From positions 62,001-126,000 of the forward strand of contig CAMCFO010000001.1 of assembly GCA_945874155.1 (NCBI GenBank): DNA of 64,000 nucleotides. The letters run 5' to 3'. The translations under genes and the position numbers were made by a program. Below, in pieces: positions 27,471-35,213 of the stretch. The DNA comes from an uncultured Bacteroidales bacterium. GTDB lineage: Bacteria > Bacteroidota > Bacteroidia > Bacteroidales > UBA932. Each line of letters opens with the position of its first letter. Position 1 is the first letter of the stretch. The notes beneath the pieces were generated by a model. That model made no database searches and was not told the origin of the DNA. It saw only the letters and a list, made by a program, of their open reading frames with translations.

Positions 27471-28397
27471 TTACTGAGCCTGAGGATAGTTGTCCGGGTC
27501 GAGAGGATCCCATCCGCCTCCCGTGCCCTTGTCGTTCACGGAGAAGAAGATTTTCATCCCCGGTTTCCAGGTGAATTTGTGGATGACGAAACTCTTGTCG
27601 GAACGCACCCCGTCAAAGGCTGCGATTGCAGTGTAGTATGTGTGTTCTTCCTCGAACTCGGTACTTGTGGTGCCGTCCCCGTAACCGTCATTCTTGTGGG
27701 CGTAGATGCCGTAGAAAACGTTGGCTGATTGCTGGGCCACCTGCTCGTTGAACATCTTGTCGAAGTATTCTCCCGGTACACGGCTTCCGGCCTCTCTGAT
27801 CGTGAGGCTGTCCGCCGTCGCTCCCACCCAAGGTACATCCGCCATAAGTTTCTTGCCGTCAATGCTTTTCGGATAGACATAGTCCCATTTTCCCTCGATG
27901 CGGTATTCGAATGCCATTTCTATGTCGCTTTCGGCCTTGGTCTTCACAGTCGTTATGTTCAAATCACCTATGGGCCGGTTGCTCTCCGGGTCCACAGCGA
28001 AGCTATAGAGCCAGTATTCCGTGTCGGGCCGGAGATATTTGAAATAGTGGTCCTGCTCGCCGTACTTGAGGCTGTGGTTGGCGAAGGAGGCTATGTACGG
28101 GGCACCATTGTATAGGAGTTCATACCTCCAGTTGATATATTCCTTGTAGGCATAGTCAAGCGCGAGGTTCATAAACTGGCTGCTGTTCTTCACGGGGTCG
28201 AAATCGGTTCTGACCGGATCCATAGCTATGTAATAGTAGGCATCCTTATTGGTCTTGAATGCAACCTCGCAGAAACCGCACTGTGTCTGAATCACTTCCA
28301 TCTGAATTTTTACCCGCTTGACGTAAAAATTGGCTTCAGGATTACAGGCAACCGCTGCAATCAGGCTCAGGGCCGATAATATGTGTTTCGCTTTCAT
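27471..28397 (-). CDS. Lipoprotein of unknown function, possibly FN3-like repeats
   Basis: 308 residues. Lipoprotein leader with IAAVAC. After it are two Ig/FN3-like stretches. One includes VIQTQCGFCEVAFKTNKDAY and PDTEYWLYSFAVDPESN, the other VPWVGATADSL, EEEHTYYTAIAAFDG and FVIHKFTWKPGM. The C-terminus is Gly/Asp/Pro-rich. I do not recognise a named family. It is the third gene of a run OMP, hydrolase, lipoprotein, parE; the first three look like an envelope module. It starts 4 nt after the hydrolase stop. Probable outer-membrane lipoprotein. Confidence 0.6.
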   Translation of the reverse strand: MKAKHILSALSLIAAVACNPEANFYVKRVKIQMEVIQTQCGFCEVAFKTNKDAYYYIAMDPVRTDFDPVKNSSQFMNLALDYAYKEYINWRYELLYNGAPYIASFANHSLKYGEQDHYFKYLRPDTEYWLYSFAVDPESNRPIGDLNITTVKTKAESDIEMAFEYRIEGKWDYVYPKSIDGKKLMADVPWVGATADSLTIREAGSRVPGEYFDKMFNEQVAQQSANVFYGIYAHKNDGYGDGTTSTEFEEEHTYYTAIAAFDGVRSDKSFVIHKFTWKPGMKIFFSVNDKGTGGGWDPLDPDNYPQAQ

Positions 28398-28400
28398 ATA

Positions 28401-29693
28401 TCAGTTGTCGCTGTTTTCTTTCTGTGCATTCTCAAGATAGGACTTCACGGACGAAACGAACCTCAGGGCCGTGGCTATATGGGTGCCGTAGTGGCCGAAG
28501 TTGTAGGTGATGTTGCCGTTTTCCCATTTGCTCCTGGCCTTTGCCGCATTGATGAACGGCACCGTGTCGTCGTCTATGGAATGAATCATATAGACAGGGG
28601 CTTTAGGAGTCCAGTTGTAGGACAGCAGGGAATTTTCGCTCATAGCCTGATAGAGCCTTGCCACCGGTTCGCTGGTCGGGTCCATACCCATATCGGTGAG
28701 CAGGTCGGAAGTGGTCGTGGTGCCTATGAGGGAGTTCATCTGCGCGGTGGAGTATTTCTTGGAATTTATCCATTCGTCCATTTTCTCATAGAGCCACGGT
28801 TCCAGTATTTCCCTGGGGTCGATGTCCAGATTGTTGCCCCTTATCATACCTTGGATGACCATAGGCACGGCGCAGCAGATGCTGGCGTGGTTGGTGGTGA
28901 TGAAGTTGTTGTAGGTCTCCCGCACATCGTACGGACCTCCTCCGGCAAAGACGCAGCGGACCTTTGTCTTGAATTCCGGAATCATATCGCTTTGGTCGAA
29001 GCCGTTGGTCTCGAGGAACCAGTCAAAACCCATTGCTGTGGCACCTCCCTGGGAATAGCCCATAATGTAGATGTCGTCGAATTCCGGTGCATATTCCGTG
29101 TTTGCAAGCATCTTTCTGACAGCGAGATACATCATCCATACGTCGAATGCGGTCTGTTCGAGCATAAGGTATGGATGTATCCTGTCTGCCGTCACTCCAT
29201 AGCCACAGTAGTCGGGGCAGATCAGCGCGTACCCGAGGCTGCAGAGCACTCCCTCTATCGGAAAGCAGTTTGAAGGGGCCTCGGCATTGGAGCCTATGGT
29301 CCAATGGCAGGAAACTATATACCTCTTCGGCTTGCGGTTTTTGGGCAGGAGCACTTTCCCGGAGAGTTTTATTTCCTCATAGCCGTCGCTACTGTCAAAG
29401 GATGAATAAACCCCGGCGATTTCCAGCACCTTGCTCTGGTTGCCGTATTCCAGCAAGTCTGCAAGAAGGACATTGGCCGTAACTGATGTGGCTTTCGTAA
29501 CTCCTTCTTCTGTGGGTATATAACAATCGTCAGGGAGGCCTTTTGAGAGGTCGGTGTCCCCTATGGAAGTGATTTGGAACAGGCTCTGGTCGGCTGCGCT
29601 GAGGTTGAAATCGGCAGTCAGCACCTTCTCCCTCGTGCAGGAAACAAGGGCGGCCAGACTCAGGCTCAGTAATATATATTTTCTCATAATCAT
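28401..29693 (-). CDS. Lipoprotein alpha/beta-hydrolase (esterase/lipase-like)
   Basis: 430 residues (start MIM at 29693 or MRKY at 29687). Lipobox ALVSC. The fold shows the oxyanion region IVSCHWTIGSNAEAP, the nucleophile elbow GYSQGG with S214, a candidate acid in HSIDDDTVP (D374-376) and a candidate base in HYGTHIA (H405). The layout resembles secretory lipases and PhoPQ-activated or tannase-like lipoproteins in Bacteroidetes. The substrate is unknown. The start overlaps the upstream OMP stop (TGATG) and the lipoprotein gene begins 4 nt after its stop, so all three are coupled. It probably acts on the periplasmic face or cell surface. Confidence 0.72.
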   Translation of the reverse strand: MIMRKYILLSLSLAALVSCTREKVLTADFNLSAADQSLFQITSIGDTDLSKGLPDDCYIPTEEGVTKATSVTANVLLADLLEYGNQSKVLEIAGVYSSFDSSDGYEEIKLSGKVLLPKNRKPKRYIVSCHWTIGSNAEAPSNCFPIEGVLCSLGYALICPDYCGYGVTADRIHPYLMLEQTAFDVWMMYLAVRKMLANTEYAPEFDDIYIMGYSQGGATAMGFDWFLETNGFDQSDMIPEFKTKVRCVFAGGGPYDVRETYNNFITTNHASICCAVPMVIQGMIRGNNLDIDPREILEPWLYEKMDEWINSKKYSTAQMNSLIGTTTTSDLLTDMGMDPTSEPVARLYQAMSENSLLSYNWTPKAPVYMIHSIDDDTVPFINAAKARSKWENGNITYNFGHYGTHIATALRFVSSVKSYLENAQKENSDN

Positions 29694-30379
29694 CAGAATT
29701 TATACGAAACTCCAAGGTCTATCATTTTGGAGAAAGCCATAAAGATGGTGTTCTTGTCTTTGAGTGAAGTGAGGCCGCCGAGCTCCAGACTCACGCCCCA
29801 GTTTCCTACGCTATATTCTAAAGACACCAGCCTGAGGTCCACTGCAACTCCCGCTATGACTTTCCTGCCCCAAGGGTCTTTTTCCGTGCCTCCGTTGATG
29901 TTCACTCCCACTCCGAGTCCGGTGTACATTCCTATGCTCATATTTTCTGCAACCGGGACGGTGAACCAGTCGAAGCGCACTGTGGGCATTATGGTGAGGT
30001 TGGCGAAGATGCGGTTCTTCGTGCGGGAAACTTCAACTCCGGCACCATTGCGTGTCACATCGTCCCACAGGCAGGCGCTGCCGTCGATGAGGGCTCCCAA
30101 ACTGAACCAGGAGTTGACTCTCCATTGGTATTCGGCAGCCCAGTGCATGGTGTAGCGGTAATGCTCCTTGTAGGTTTCCCTGTAGGATTCGGGCATAGTA
30201 TTGACGATTTTCTGCGGATTCTGCCAGATGAGGCTTTCAAAAAACTGGTCCCCCACAGACAGCCTGAGGCTGTGTCCTGTGCGGAGCGTGTCTGGTTCCC
30301 GCGCCGATGCTGTCAGGCTCAGAAAAAGGGTCGCCGCCATCAGAATGCTTAAGCGGAATTTGCGGGGTAGTGTTGCCAT
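29693..30379 (-). CDS. Outer-membrane beta-barrel protein, unknown function
   Basis: 228 residues from ATG 30379 (MATLPRKFRLSIL); the ORF-track start adds 12 residues. A signal peptide ends at SLTASA. The mature part has alternating amphipathic strands with Gly-rich turns (SIGMYTGLGVGVNINGG, GWGVSLELGG-type), and the last residue is Phe (LGVSYKF), the usual barrel end signal. No family name can be given. It is the first gene of the six-gene minus-strand run. Confidence 0.7.
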   Translation of the reverse strand: MATLPRKFRLSILMAATLFLSLTASAREPDTLRTGHSLRLSVGDQFFESLIWQNPQKIVNTMPESYRETYKEHYRYTMHWAAEYQWRVNSWFSLGALIDGSACLWDDVTRNGAGVEVSRTKNRIFANLTIMPTVRFDWFTVPVAENMSIGMYTGLGVGVNINGGTEKDPWGRKVIAGVAVDLRLVSLEYSVGNWGVSLELGGLTSLKDKNTIFMAFSKMIDLGVSYKF

Positions 30380-30412
30380 AAAATCTAATTTCGTGTTGTC
30401 GCGACAATCCCG

Positions 30413-30444
30413 CAAATATACAAAAACTTATGGCATTTCCCAAG
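30413..30444 (-). promoter_or_regulatory. Promoter of the OMP-hydrolase-parE-prfB run
   Basis: TATATTTG at 30420-30413 with TTG at 30443-30441, 20 nt apart, and about 33 nt between the box and ATG 30379. It overlaps the end of the priA region. Confidence 0.6.
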
Positions 30445-30450
30445 CGGAAA

Positions 30451-32565
30451 CTATGCGGGATCTACATCTGCGGCTATGTTTCCTGCATATTTCTCCTCTT
30501 TGCAGAAACTGTCCAGCACATTTTTCAGTTTTTCCTTGTTGGAGTGAAGGCATGAATCTCTCGGCAGAGTCACCCTGATTGTGCGAAGATACTCGTCTTT
30601 GACCTTGTCCACCGCCGGGGCGAATGCGGCGCTCACCTGCACTCCCTTGCCCGGAAAAATGCCTTCGCTGCGGAGCATAAGTGACAGTTTGGAGGACAGG
30701 CGGGTGATGCGTACGAGGTTGCGGTCTTTGAACAGCAGGTTGATGATGCGGGTGTAGGGCGGGTAGTCAAAATCCTTCCTCTCCTGCATAAGAGAGCTCT
30801 TCTGGAGTTGGGGTTCTCCGCTGACGAGCATTTTGTAAACGGGGTGGTCGGGCTGAGCTGTCTGGATTGCAAATATGCCCTTCTGGCCCCTGCGGGCGCA
30901 TCTTCCCCGGAACTGTTCGAGCAGTTGGACAGCCTTTTCGTCCGCCCTGAAATCCTGCTGTCCCAAAAGGGAATCCGCCCCAAGCACGGCCACCAGTCTG
31001 AGCTTGTCGAAATCGAAGCCCTTGGTGAGCATCTGGGTGCCTACGAGTATGTCCGTTTCGCCTGCCGAGAATTTTCTCAGCACTTCCTTCAGCCTCGCCG
31101 GACCTGCGCTCACTTCGGAATCCAACCTGTCCACTCTCAGTTCCGGGAAAATGGAAGCGATTTCCTCCTCAATCTTTTCTGTACCAGCCCCTAAAGTGGT
31201 GAGCAGTCCGTTGCAGCTTCCGCCTTCCGGTCCGGGGTGGGGAAGGTGGTCCGACCAGGGAGCGGAGTAGCCGCAGTGGTTGCAGACCAGTCTGCCTCCC
31301 GATTTGCTGTAGGTGAGGCTTACATTGCAGCGAGGACATTTGAGTATGTGGCCGCAGAGACTGCACTGTATGGCAGTTGCATAGGATTTCCTGCCCCTCA
31401 GCACCATCACTTGACCGCCTTCGGATACGGTCTGTTTGATGAGGGCTATGAGTTCGCGGGATATTGAACCGACCATTCCGTTGCGGCGCTTTTCCCGTTT
31501 GGTGTCTATGATTATGGTCTCGGTGTCTGATTGCCCGTGGTAGGGTTTGTCCAGGTGAATCTCGGCGTACCTTCCCGTGGCACAGTTGTAGGTGCTTTCG
31601 AATGAGGGGGTTGCGGAACCTGTGACTATGGGACAGCCGTGGATGGAGGCAAGCAGGGCGGCAGTATCGCGTCCGTTGTAGCGGGGAGCGGGGGAGTCCT
31701 GCTTATAGGAACGGTCGTGTTCTTCGTCCACAATCACGAGTCCGAGTTGCCTGAATGGCAGGAAAACCGCCGACCTTGTGCCGAGGACTATCCAGCCGTC
31801 AGACTGCCGCAGTTTGTCGCATACTTTTTCTTTGGCCGCTGTCGTGATACCGGAATGGAAACACAGAAGTTTGTCTCCGAAATAGCGTCTGAGGCGTTCC
31901 TCCAGTTGGCGGCTCAGGGCGATTTCCGGCACCAGATAGAGCACGCTGCTGTGGGATCCCGGCTCTGCAACTCCTCCGATGGCCCCGCTTTCTATGGCTC
32001 CGTTTCCGATGGCCCCGCCACCAATGGCTTCCAGGGCCAGTTTAATGTATATTTCAGTTTTCCCGGCCCCTGTGACCCCGTTCAGCAGCACCGGTTTGCC
32101 GACTTCGAAGGCTTTGCAGATTTCATTATATGCCCTCTTCTGATCCTCGGACAATTCTGGTGCCTTGCTTATGTTTTCACCCGGAACATCCTCGTTTTTC
32201 CGCCTTTTCGATATCACGGCTTTTTCTTCCTTTTGAGTGCGCAGACCAGGGTAGGCAGCCTTGTACACTTCGCCAACCGTACACATATAATACGATGCTA
32301 CTGCTCTCCAGAGGCTTATTTCCTTTTCCGAGACCTTCGGCAATGCGGACGGGGCCTCGATCGGGTTCACTTTAATGGGCTTGTCTCCTGTCATGACCTC
32401 TGCCTGCCGTGGAAAGCCGCTGACCACCCCAATATACTTCTTGCCGGCAAACAGTACCTCCACCCGGGAGCCCTTTTCCAACGCATATTCCTCGTTTGCG
32501 CTGTAATATGGTTCCCAGTCCAGTTTGAGGGGAAGAATCACCGATATGAGCATCTGTCCAGTCAT
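30451..32565 (-). CDS. priA: Primosomal replication restart helicase PriA
   Basis: 704 residues from MTGQMLISVILPLK (32565). The ORF-track start at 32607 lies upstream of the predicted transcription start. N-terminal 3'-end-binding domain, then a superfamily 2 helicase core with Walker A NGVTGAGKTE and VIVDEEHDRSYKQ, then two zinc-binding Cys clusters (CSLCGHILKCPRCN, CNHCGYSAPW) and the second helicase lobe (LVGTQMLTKGFDFDKL). PriA reloads the replisome at stalled forks. Between Walker A and motif Ia there are four tandem AIGxG pentapeptides (separate repeat entry). Slightly shorter than the E. coli protein. Confidence 0.92.
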   Translation of the reverse strand: MTGQMLISVILPLKLDWEPYYSANEEYALEKGSRVEVLFAGKKYIGVVSGFPRQAEVMTGDKPIKVNPIEAPSALPKVSEKEISLWRAVASYYMCTVGEVYKAAYPGLRTQKEEKAVISKRRKNEDVPGENISKAPELSEDQKRAYNEICKAFEVGKPVLLNGVTGAGKTEIYIKLALEAIGGGAIGNGAIESGAIGGVAEPGSHSSVLYLVPEIALSRQLEERLRRYFGDKLLCFHSGITTAAKEKVCDKLRQSDGWIVLGTRSAVFLPFRQLGLVIVDEEHDRSYKQDSPAPRYNGRDTAALLASIHGCPIVTGSATPSFESTYNCATGRYAEIHLDKPYHGQSDTETIIIDTKREKRRNGMVGSISRELIALIKQTVSEGGQVMVLRGRKSYATAIQCSLCGHILKCPRCNVSLTYSKSGGRLVCNHCGYSAPWSDHLPHPGPEGGSCNGLLTTLGAGTEKIEEEIASIFPELRVDRLDSEVSAGPARLKEVLRKFSAGETDILVGTQMLTKGFDFDKLRLVAVLGADSLLGQQDFRADEKAVQLLEQFRGRCARRGQKGIFAIQTAQPDHPVYKMLVSGEPQLQKSSLMQERKDFDYPPYTRIINLLFKDRNLVRITRLSSKLSLMLRSEGIFPGKGVQVSAAFAPAVDKVKDEYLRTIRVTLPRDSCLHSNKEKLKNVLDSFCKEEKYAGNIAADVDPA
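31973..32035 (-). repeat. Four 15-bp tandem repeats inside priA
   Basis: Units such as CCGATGGCCCCGCTT and TCTATGGCTCCGTTT encode AIGGG-AIGNG-AIESG-AIGGV on the minus strand. Because each unit is 15 bp, copy-number change would keep the frame. They sit in a surface loop between helicase motifs I and Ia. Confidence 0.75.
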
Positions 32566-32604
32566 TTTTGCAACCGTACTTGAATGTTTCAAAGCAAGGC
32601 TCCG

Positions 32605-32612
32605 CAAAGGTA
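32605..32612 (-). promoter_or_regulatory. -7 box for priA
   Basis: TACCTTTG on the minus strand, 39 nt before ATG 32565. It forms half of an 11-bp perfect inverted repeat with the opposing promoter. Confidence 0.55.
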
Positions 32613-32633
32613 GGATTTAATTGGAAAAATACC

Positions 32634-32641
32634 TACCTTTG
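32634..32641 (+). promoter_or_regulatory. -7 box for the DUF4301 gene
   Basis: TACCTTTG on the plus strand. GCAAAGGTAGG (32604-32614) and CCTACCTTTGC (32632-32642) are exact inverted copies 17 nt apart, so this promoter and that of priA are mirror images. A 5' leader of about 90 nt follows before ATG 32740. Confidence 0.55.
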
Positions 32642-32654
32642 CAAGAATATGAAT

Positions 32655-32703
32655 GCTTCTGAATATTGTTTCCGGGCTTATTTTGCCGGGCATATTAAGA
32701 AGC
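32655..32703 (+). other. Inverted repeat in the DUF4301 5' leader
   Basis: GCTTCT-G-AATAT pairs with ATATT-A-AGAAGC (11 of 12 positions) around a 25-nt loop within the 90-nt leader. It may be a regulatory RNA hairpin; I do not recognise a riboswitch class. Confidence 0.35.
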
Positions 32704-32739
32704 ACTCTTGCTGCGGAAACCACATAAAATTCAACTAAT

Positions 32740-34311
32740 ATGCTTAACGACAAAGACTTGAAACAGATTGAGGCGCGCGGTGCATCCGCTGCCACAGTCA
32801 GGGCGCAGGTGGAACGCTTCAAGACAGGCTTCCCTTGGATGAATATAGAAGGTCCGGCAGTTCCGGGACACGGAATCCAGGTGCTGGACGAAAAACAGTT
32901 GGAAGAGGCTTCGGCCTATGTTGAAACGGCTCAGGTGAATGGCAAATGCAAATTCGTGCCGGCATCCGGAGCCGCTTCCCGTATGTTCAAGGACCTGTTC
33001 AGCGGACTTGAGAAACTTTCTGCGGGTGAGGCTATTGCTGATGACTCACCGGCTGCGAAATTCGTGTCTGCAATCGAAAAGTTTGCCTTCTATGACGAAT
33101 CTTTGTTCGGCAAACCTGAAAACACTTCTGCAAGCCGTCGCGAAATTCTTGCCAAGACCCTTACCGACGAGGGCCTGGGCTATGGGTCCAAGCCTAAGGG
33201 CGTGCTGAAATTCCACAAATATAAGGGCGAAACCAGAACTGCATTTGCCGAGCATCTCGTTGAGGCTCAGGACTATATGAGGAATGCTGACGGCAGCGCC
33301 AATCTCGTGGTGACTGTTTCTCCGGAGCATAGGGCACTTTTCGAAGCTGCTCTTGAAGAGGTTAAGTCTCTGTATGAGGAGCGTTATGGAGTGAAGTATT
33401 CCGTGGAGTTCACATATCAGGACAAAGCAACTGACACCGTTGCAGTTACACCTGAGAATGAGCCTTTCCGCACAGAGACCGGGGAATTGCTTTTCCGTCC
33501 TGCCGGACACGGCGCACTCATCCACAATCTCAACGCTCTTTCCGACGAGTTGGTTTCTATCAAAAATATCGACAATGTGGCTGTGGAGAGGCTTCTCCCG
33601 ATTACCGCGAAGTACAAGAAAGCCCTTATGGGCAAGGCTCTCGAGTTGAGGGACACCATTTTCGGCTATCTCCATCTGCTTGACAGGATGTTCCCTGTGG
33701 ATGTGTACAAGGACATTAAGATTCCTGGCTACAACAATACTGTGGGCGACCTGGACGTTTATAATTCAGAGGAGTGCAGAACTCTTTGCGAGGACATCGA
33801 ATCCTTCCTTGCGGAGCAGCTTTGCATCACTTTGCCTGTGGCTTCCAATACCGTCGAGAGAGTGGAGCAGCTGCGTAAGGTACTCGACAGACCTATACGT
33901 GTCTGCGGTATGGTGAAGAACCTCGGTGAACCGGGCGGCGGTCCATTCATAATCAGGGAAAAGGACGGCAGCACCTCCCTCCAGATTCTGGAAGGCGTTC
34001 AGATCAATCCTTCTGATGCAAATGCTGTTGCCTGCCTCAAGGCTGCCACTCACTTCAATCCTGTGGACCTTGTCTGCTGCCTTCACAATTACAAGGGCGA
34101 GAAATTCGACCTGCTCCAGTATGTGGATGAAGAGGCTGGATTCATCAGTTCAAAGAGTTACAAGGGACGCGAACTCAAGGCCCTTGAGCTTCCGGGTCTG
34201 TGGAACGGTTCTATGAGCAGGTGGAACACTATGTTCGTGGAGGTTCCTGTGGAAACATTCAATCCGGTGAAAGTGGTGCTCGACCTTCTCCGTCCTGCCC
34301 ATATTGCATAA
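32740..34311 (+). CDS. DUF4301 family protein
   Basis: 523 residues, no signal peptide or membrane segment. Conserved landmarks are FVPASGAASRMFKDLF near the N-terminus, KPKGVLKFHKY, RPAGHGALIHNLN, RVCGMVKNLGEPGGGPF and GLWNGSMSRWNTMFVEVP. These match the Bacteroidetes DUF4301 family. PASGAASRM and RPAGHGAL look like nucleotide-sugar or phosphate-binding loops, suggesting an NDP-sugar pyrophosphorylase-like fold, but no activity is established. The promoter is divergent with priA, and NfnA-like starts 24 nt downstream. Confidence 0.85.
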   Translation: MLNDKDLKQIEARGASAATVRAQVERFKTGFPWMNIEGPAVPGHGIQVLDEKQLEEASAYVETAQVNGKCKFVPASGAASRMFKDLFSGLEKLSAGEAIADDSPAAKFVSAIEKFAFYDESLFGKPENTSASRREILAKTLTDEGLGYGSKPKGVLKFHKYKGETRTAFAEHLVEAQDYMRNADGSANLVVTVSPEHRALFEAALEEVKSLYEERYGVKYSVEFTYQDKATDTVAVTPENEPFRTETGELLFRPAGHGALIHNLNALSDELVSIKNIDNVAVERLLPITAKYKKALMGKALELRDTIFGYLHLLDRMFPVDVYKDIKIPGYNNTVGDLDVYNSEECRTLCEDIESFLAEQLCITLPVASNTVERVEQLRKVLDRPIRVCGMVKNLGEPGGGPFIIREKDGSTSLQILEGVQINPSDANAVACLKAATHFNPVDLVCCLHNYKGEKFDLLQYVDEEAGFISSKSYKGRELKALELPGLWNGSMSRWNTMFVEVPVETFNPVKVVLDLLRPAHIA

Positions 34312-34335
34312 TCCCGGTATCATAAAATTCAAGAA

Positions 34336-35199
34336 ATGTTCAAGATTGTAAAGAAAGAAATGATGACTCCGACTATCTGCAGGATGGTCGTTGAGGCTCC
34401 GAGACTTGCGGCATCTGCGCTCCCGGGGCAGTTCCTGATTATCAGGGCAGATGAACAGAGTGAAAGGATTCCTCTGACAATCAGCGATTTCGATGCTGAG
34501 GCAGGGACCGTTACCATAGTCACTCAACAAATCGGAGCATCCACCTCGGAAATTTGTTCATATAATGAGGGCGACTGCTTCGCTGATGTGGTGGGGCCTC
34601 TCGGCAACCCTTCAGATTTCGTGACTATGAGCGATGAGGAACTCTCCGGCAAGGCCTATGTCTTCATAGCCGGCGGAGTGGGCACGGCTCCAGTTTATCC
34701 TCAGGTGAAATGGCTGAGGGAAAAAGGAGCCAAGGTGGATGTCATCATAGGAGCCAAGACAAAGGATCTCATTATATACAGGGAGGAAATGGAGGCAGTC
34801 TGCGACAATCTCTACCTCTGCACTGATGACGGCTCGGAAGGCTTCCACGGACTTGTGACAGGGCTGCTCGAAAAACTCGTCACTGAGGATGGGAAGCAGT
34901 ACAATCAGGCTGTGGCCATAGGTCCTATGATTATGATGAAGTTCGCCACCCTCACCTGCAAGAAGCTGAATCTGCCGGTTATTGTGAGCCTCAACACCCT
35001 TATGGTGGACGGTACGGGAATGTGCGGAGCCTGCAGGGTGACTGTTGGGGGCAAGGTGCGTTTCGCTTGCGTGGAAGGCCCTGAATTCGACGGTTGGCAG
35101 GTGGACTTCGACGAGGCTATGCGCCGTCAGAGGATGTACAATACTGAAGAGAAAGAGGCTGCCGAGCATCACGTATGCCGTATTGGTCGCGGAAAATAA
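34336..35199 (+). CDS. Sulfide dehydrogenase/NfnA-type FAD-NAD(P) [2Fe-2S] subunit
   Basis: 287 residues. FAD-binding domain (ALPGQFLIIRADEQSERIPLT), NAD-binding domain with FIAGGVGTAPVYPQV and IIGAKTKDL, and a C-terminal iron-sulfur motif DGTGMCGACRVTVGGKVRFA then CVEGPEFDG. This is the small subunit of NADH-dependent ferredoxin:NADP+ oxidoreductase (NfnA), also called SudB or dihydroorotate dehydrogenase electron-transfer-like. The large subunit follows with its ATG 15 nt downstream, confirming a pair. Role: moves electrons between NADH, NADPH and ferredoxin in the cytoplasm. Confidence 0.88.
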   Translation: MFKIVKKEMMTPTICRMVVEAPRLAASALPGQFLIIRADEQSERIPLTISDFDAEAGTVTIVTQQIGASTSEICSYNEGDCFADVVGPLGNPSDFVTMSDEELSGKAYVFIAGGVGTAPVYPQVKWLREKGAKVDVIIGAKTKDLIIYREEMEAVCDNLYLCTDDGSEGFHGLVTGLLEKLVTEDGKQYNQAVAIGPMIMMKFATLTCKKLNLPVIVSLNTLMVDGTGMCGACRVTVGGKVRFACVEGPEFDGWQVDFDEAMRRQRMYNTEEKEAAEHHVCRIGRGK

Positions 35200-35213
35200 T
35201 AAGGAGAACGAAT

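Noticed and set aside
28383-29273. 296-residue plus-strand ORF opposite the hydrolase
   Set aside because: Shadow of a gene with lipobox and complete catalytic triad.
31639-32583. 314-residue plus-strand ORF opposite priA
   Set aside because: Shadow of the helicase core, no start context or domain.
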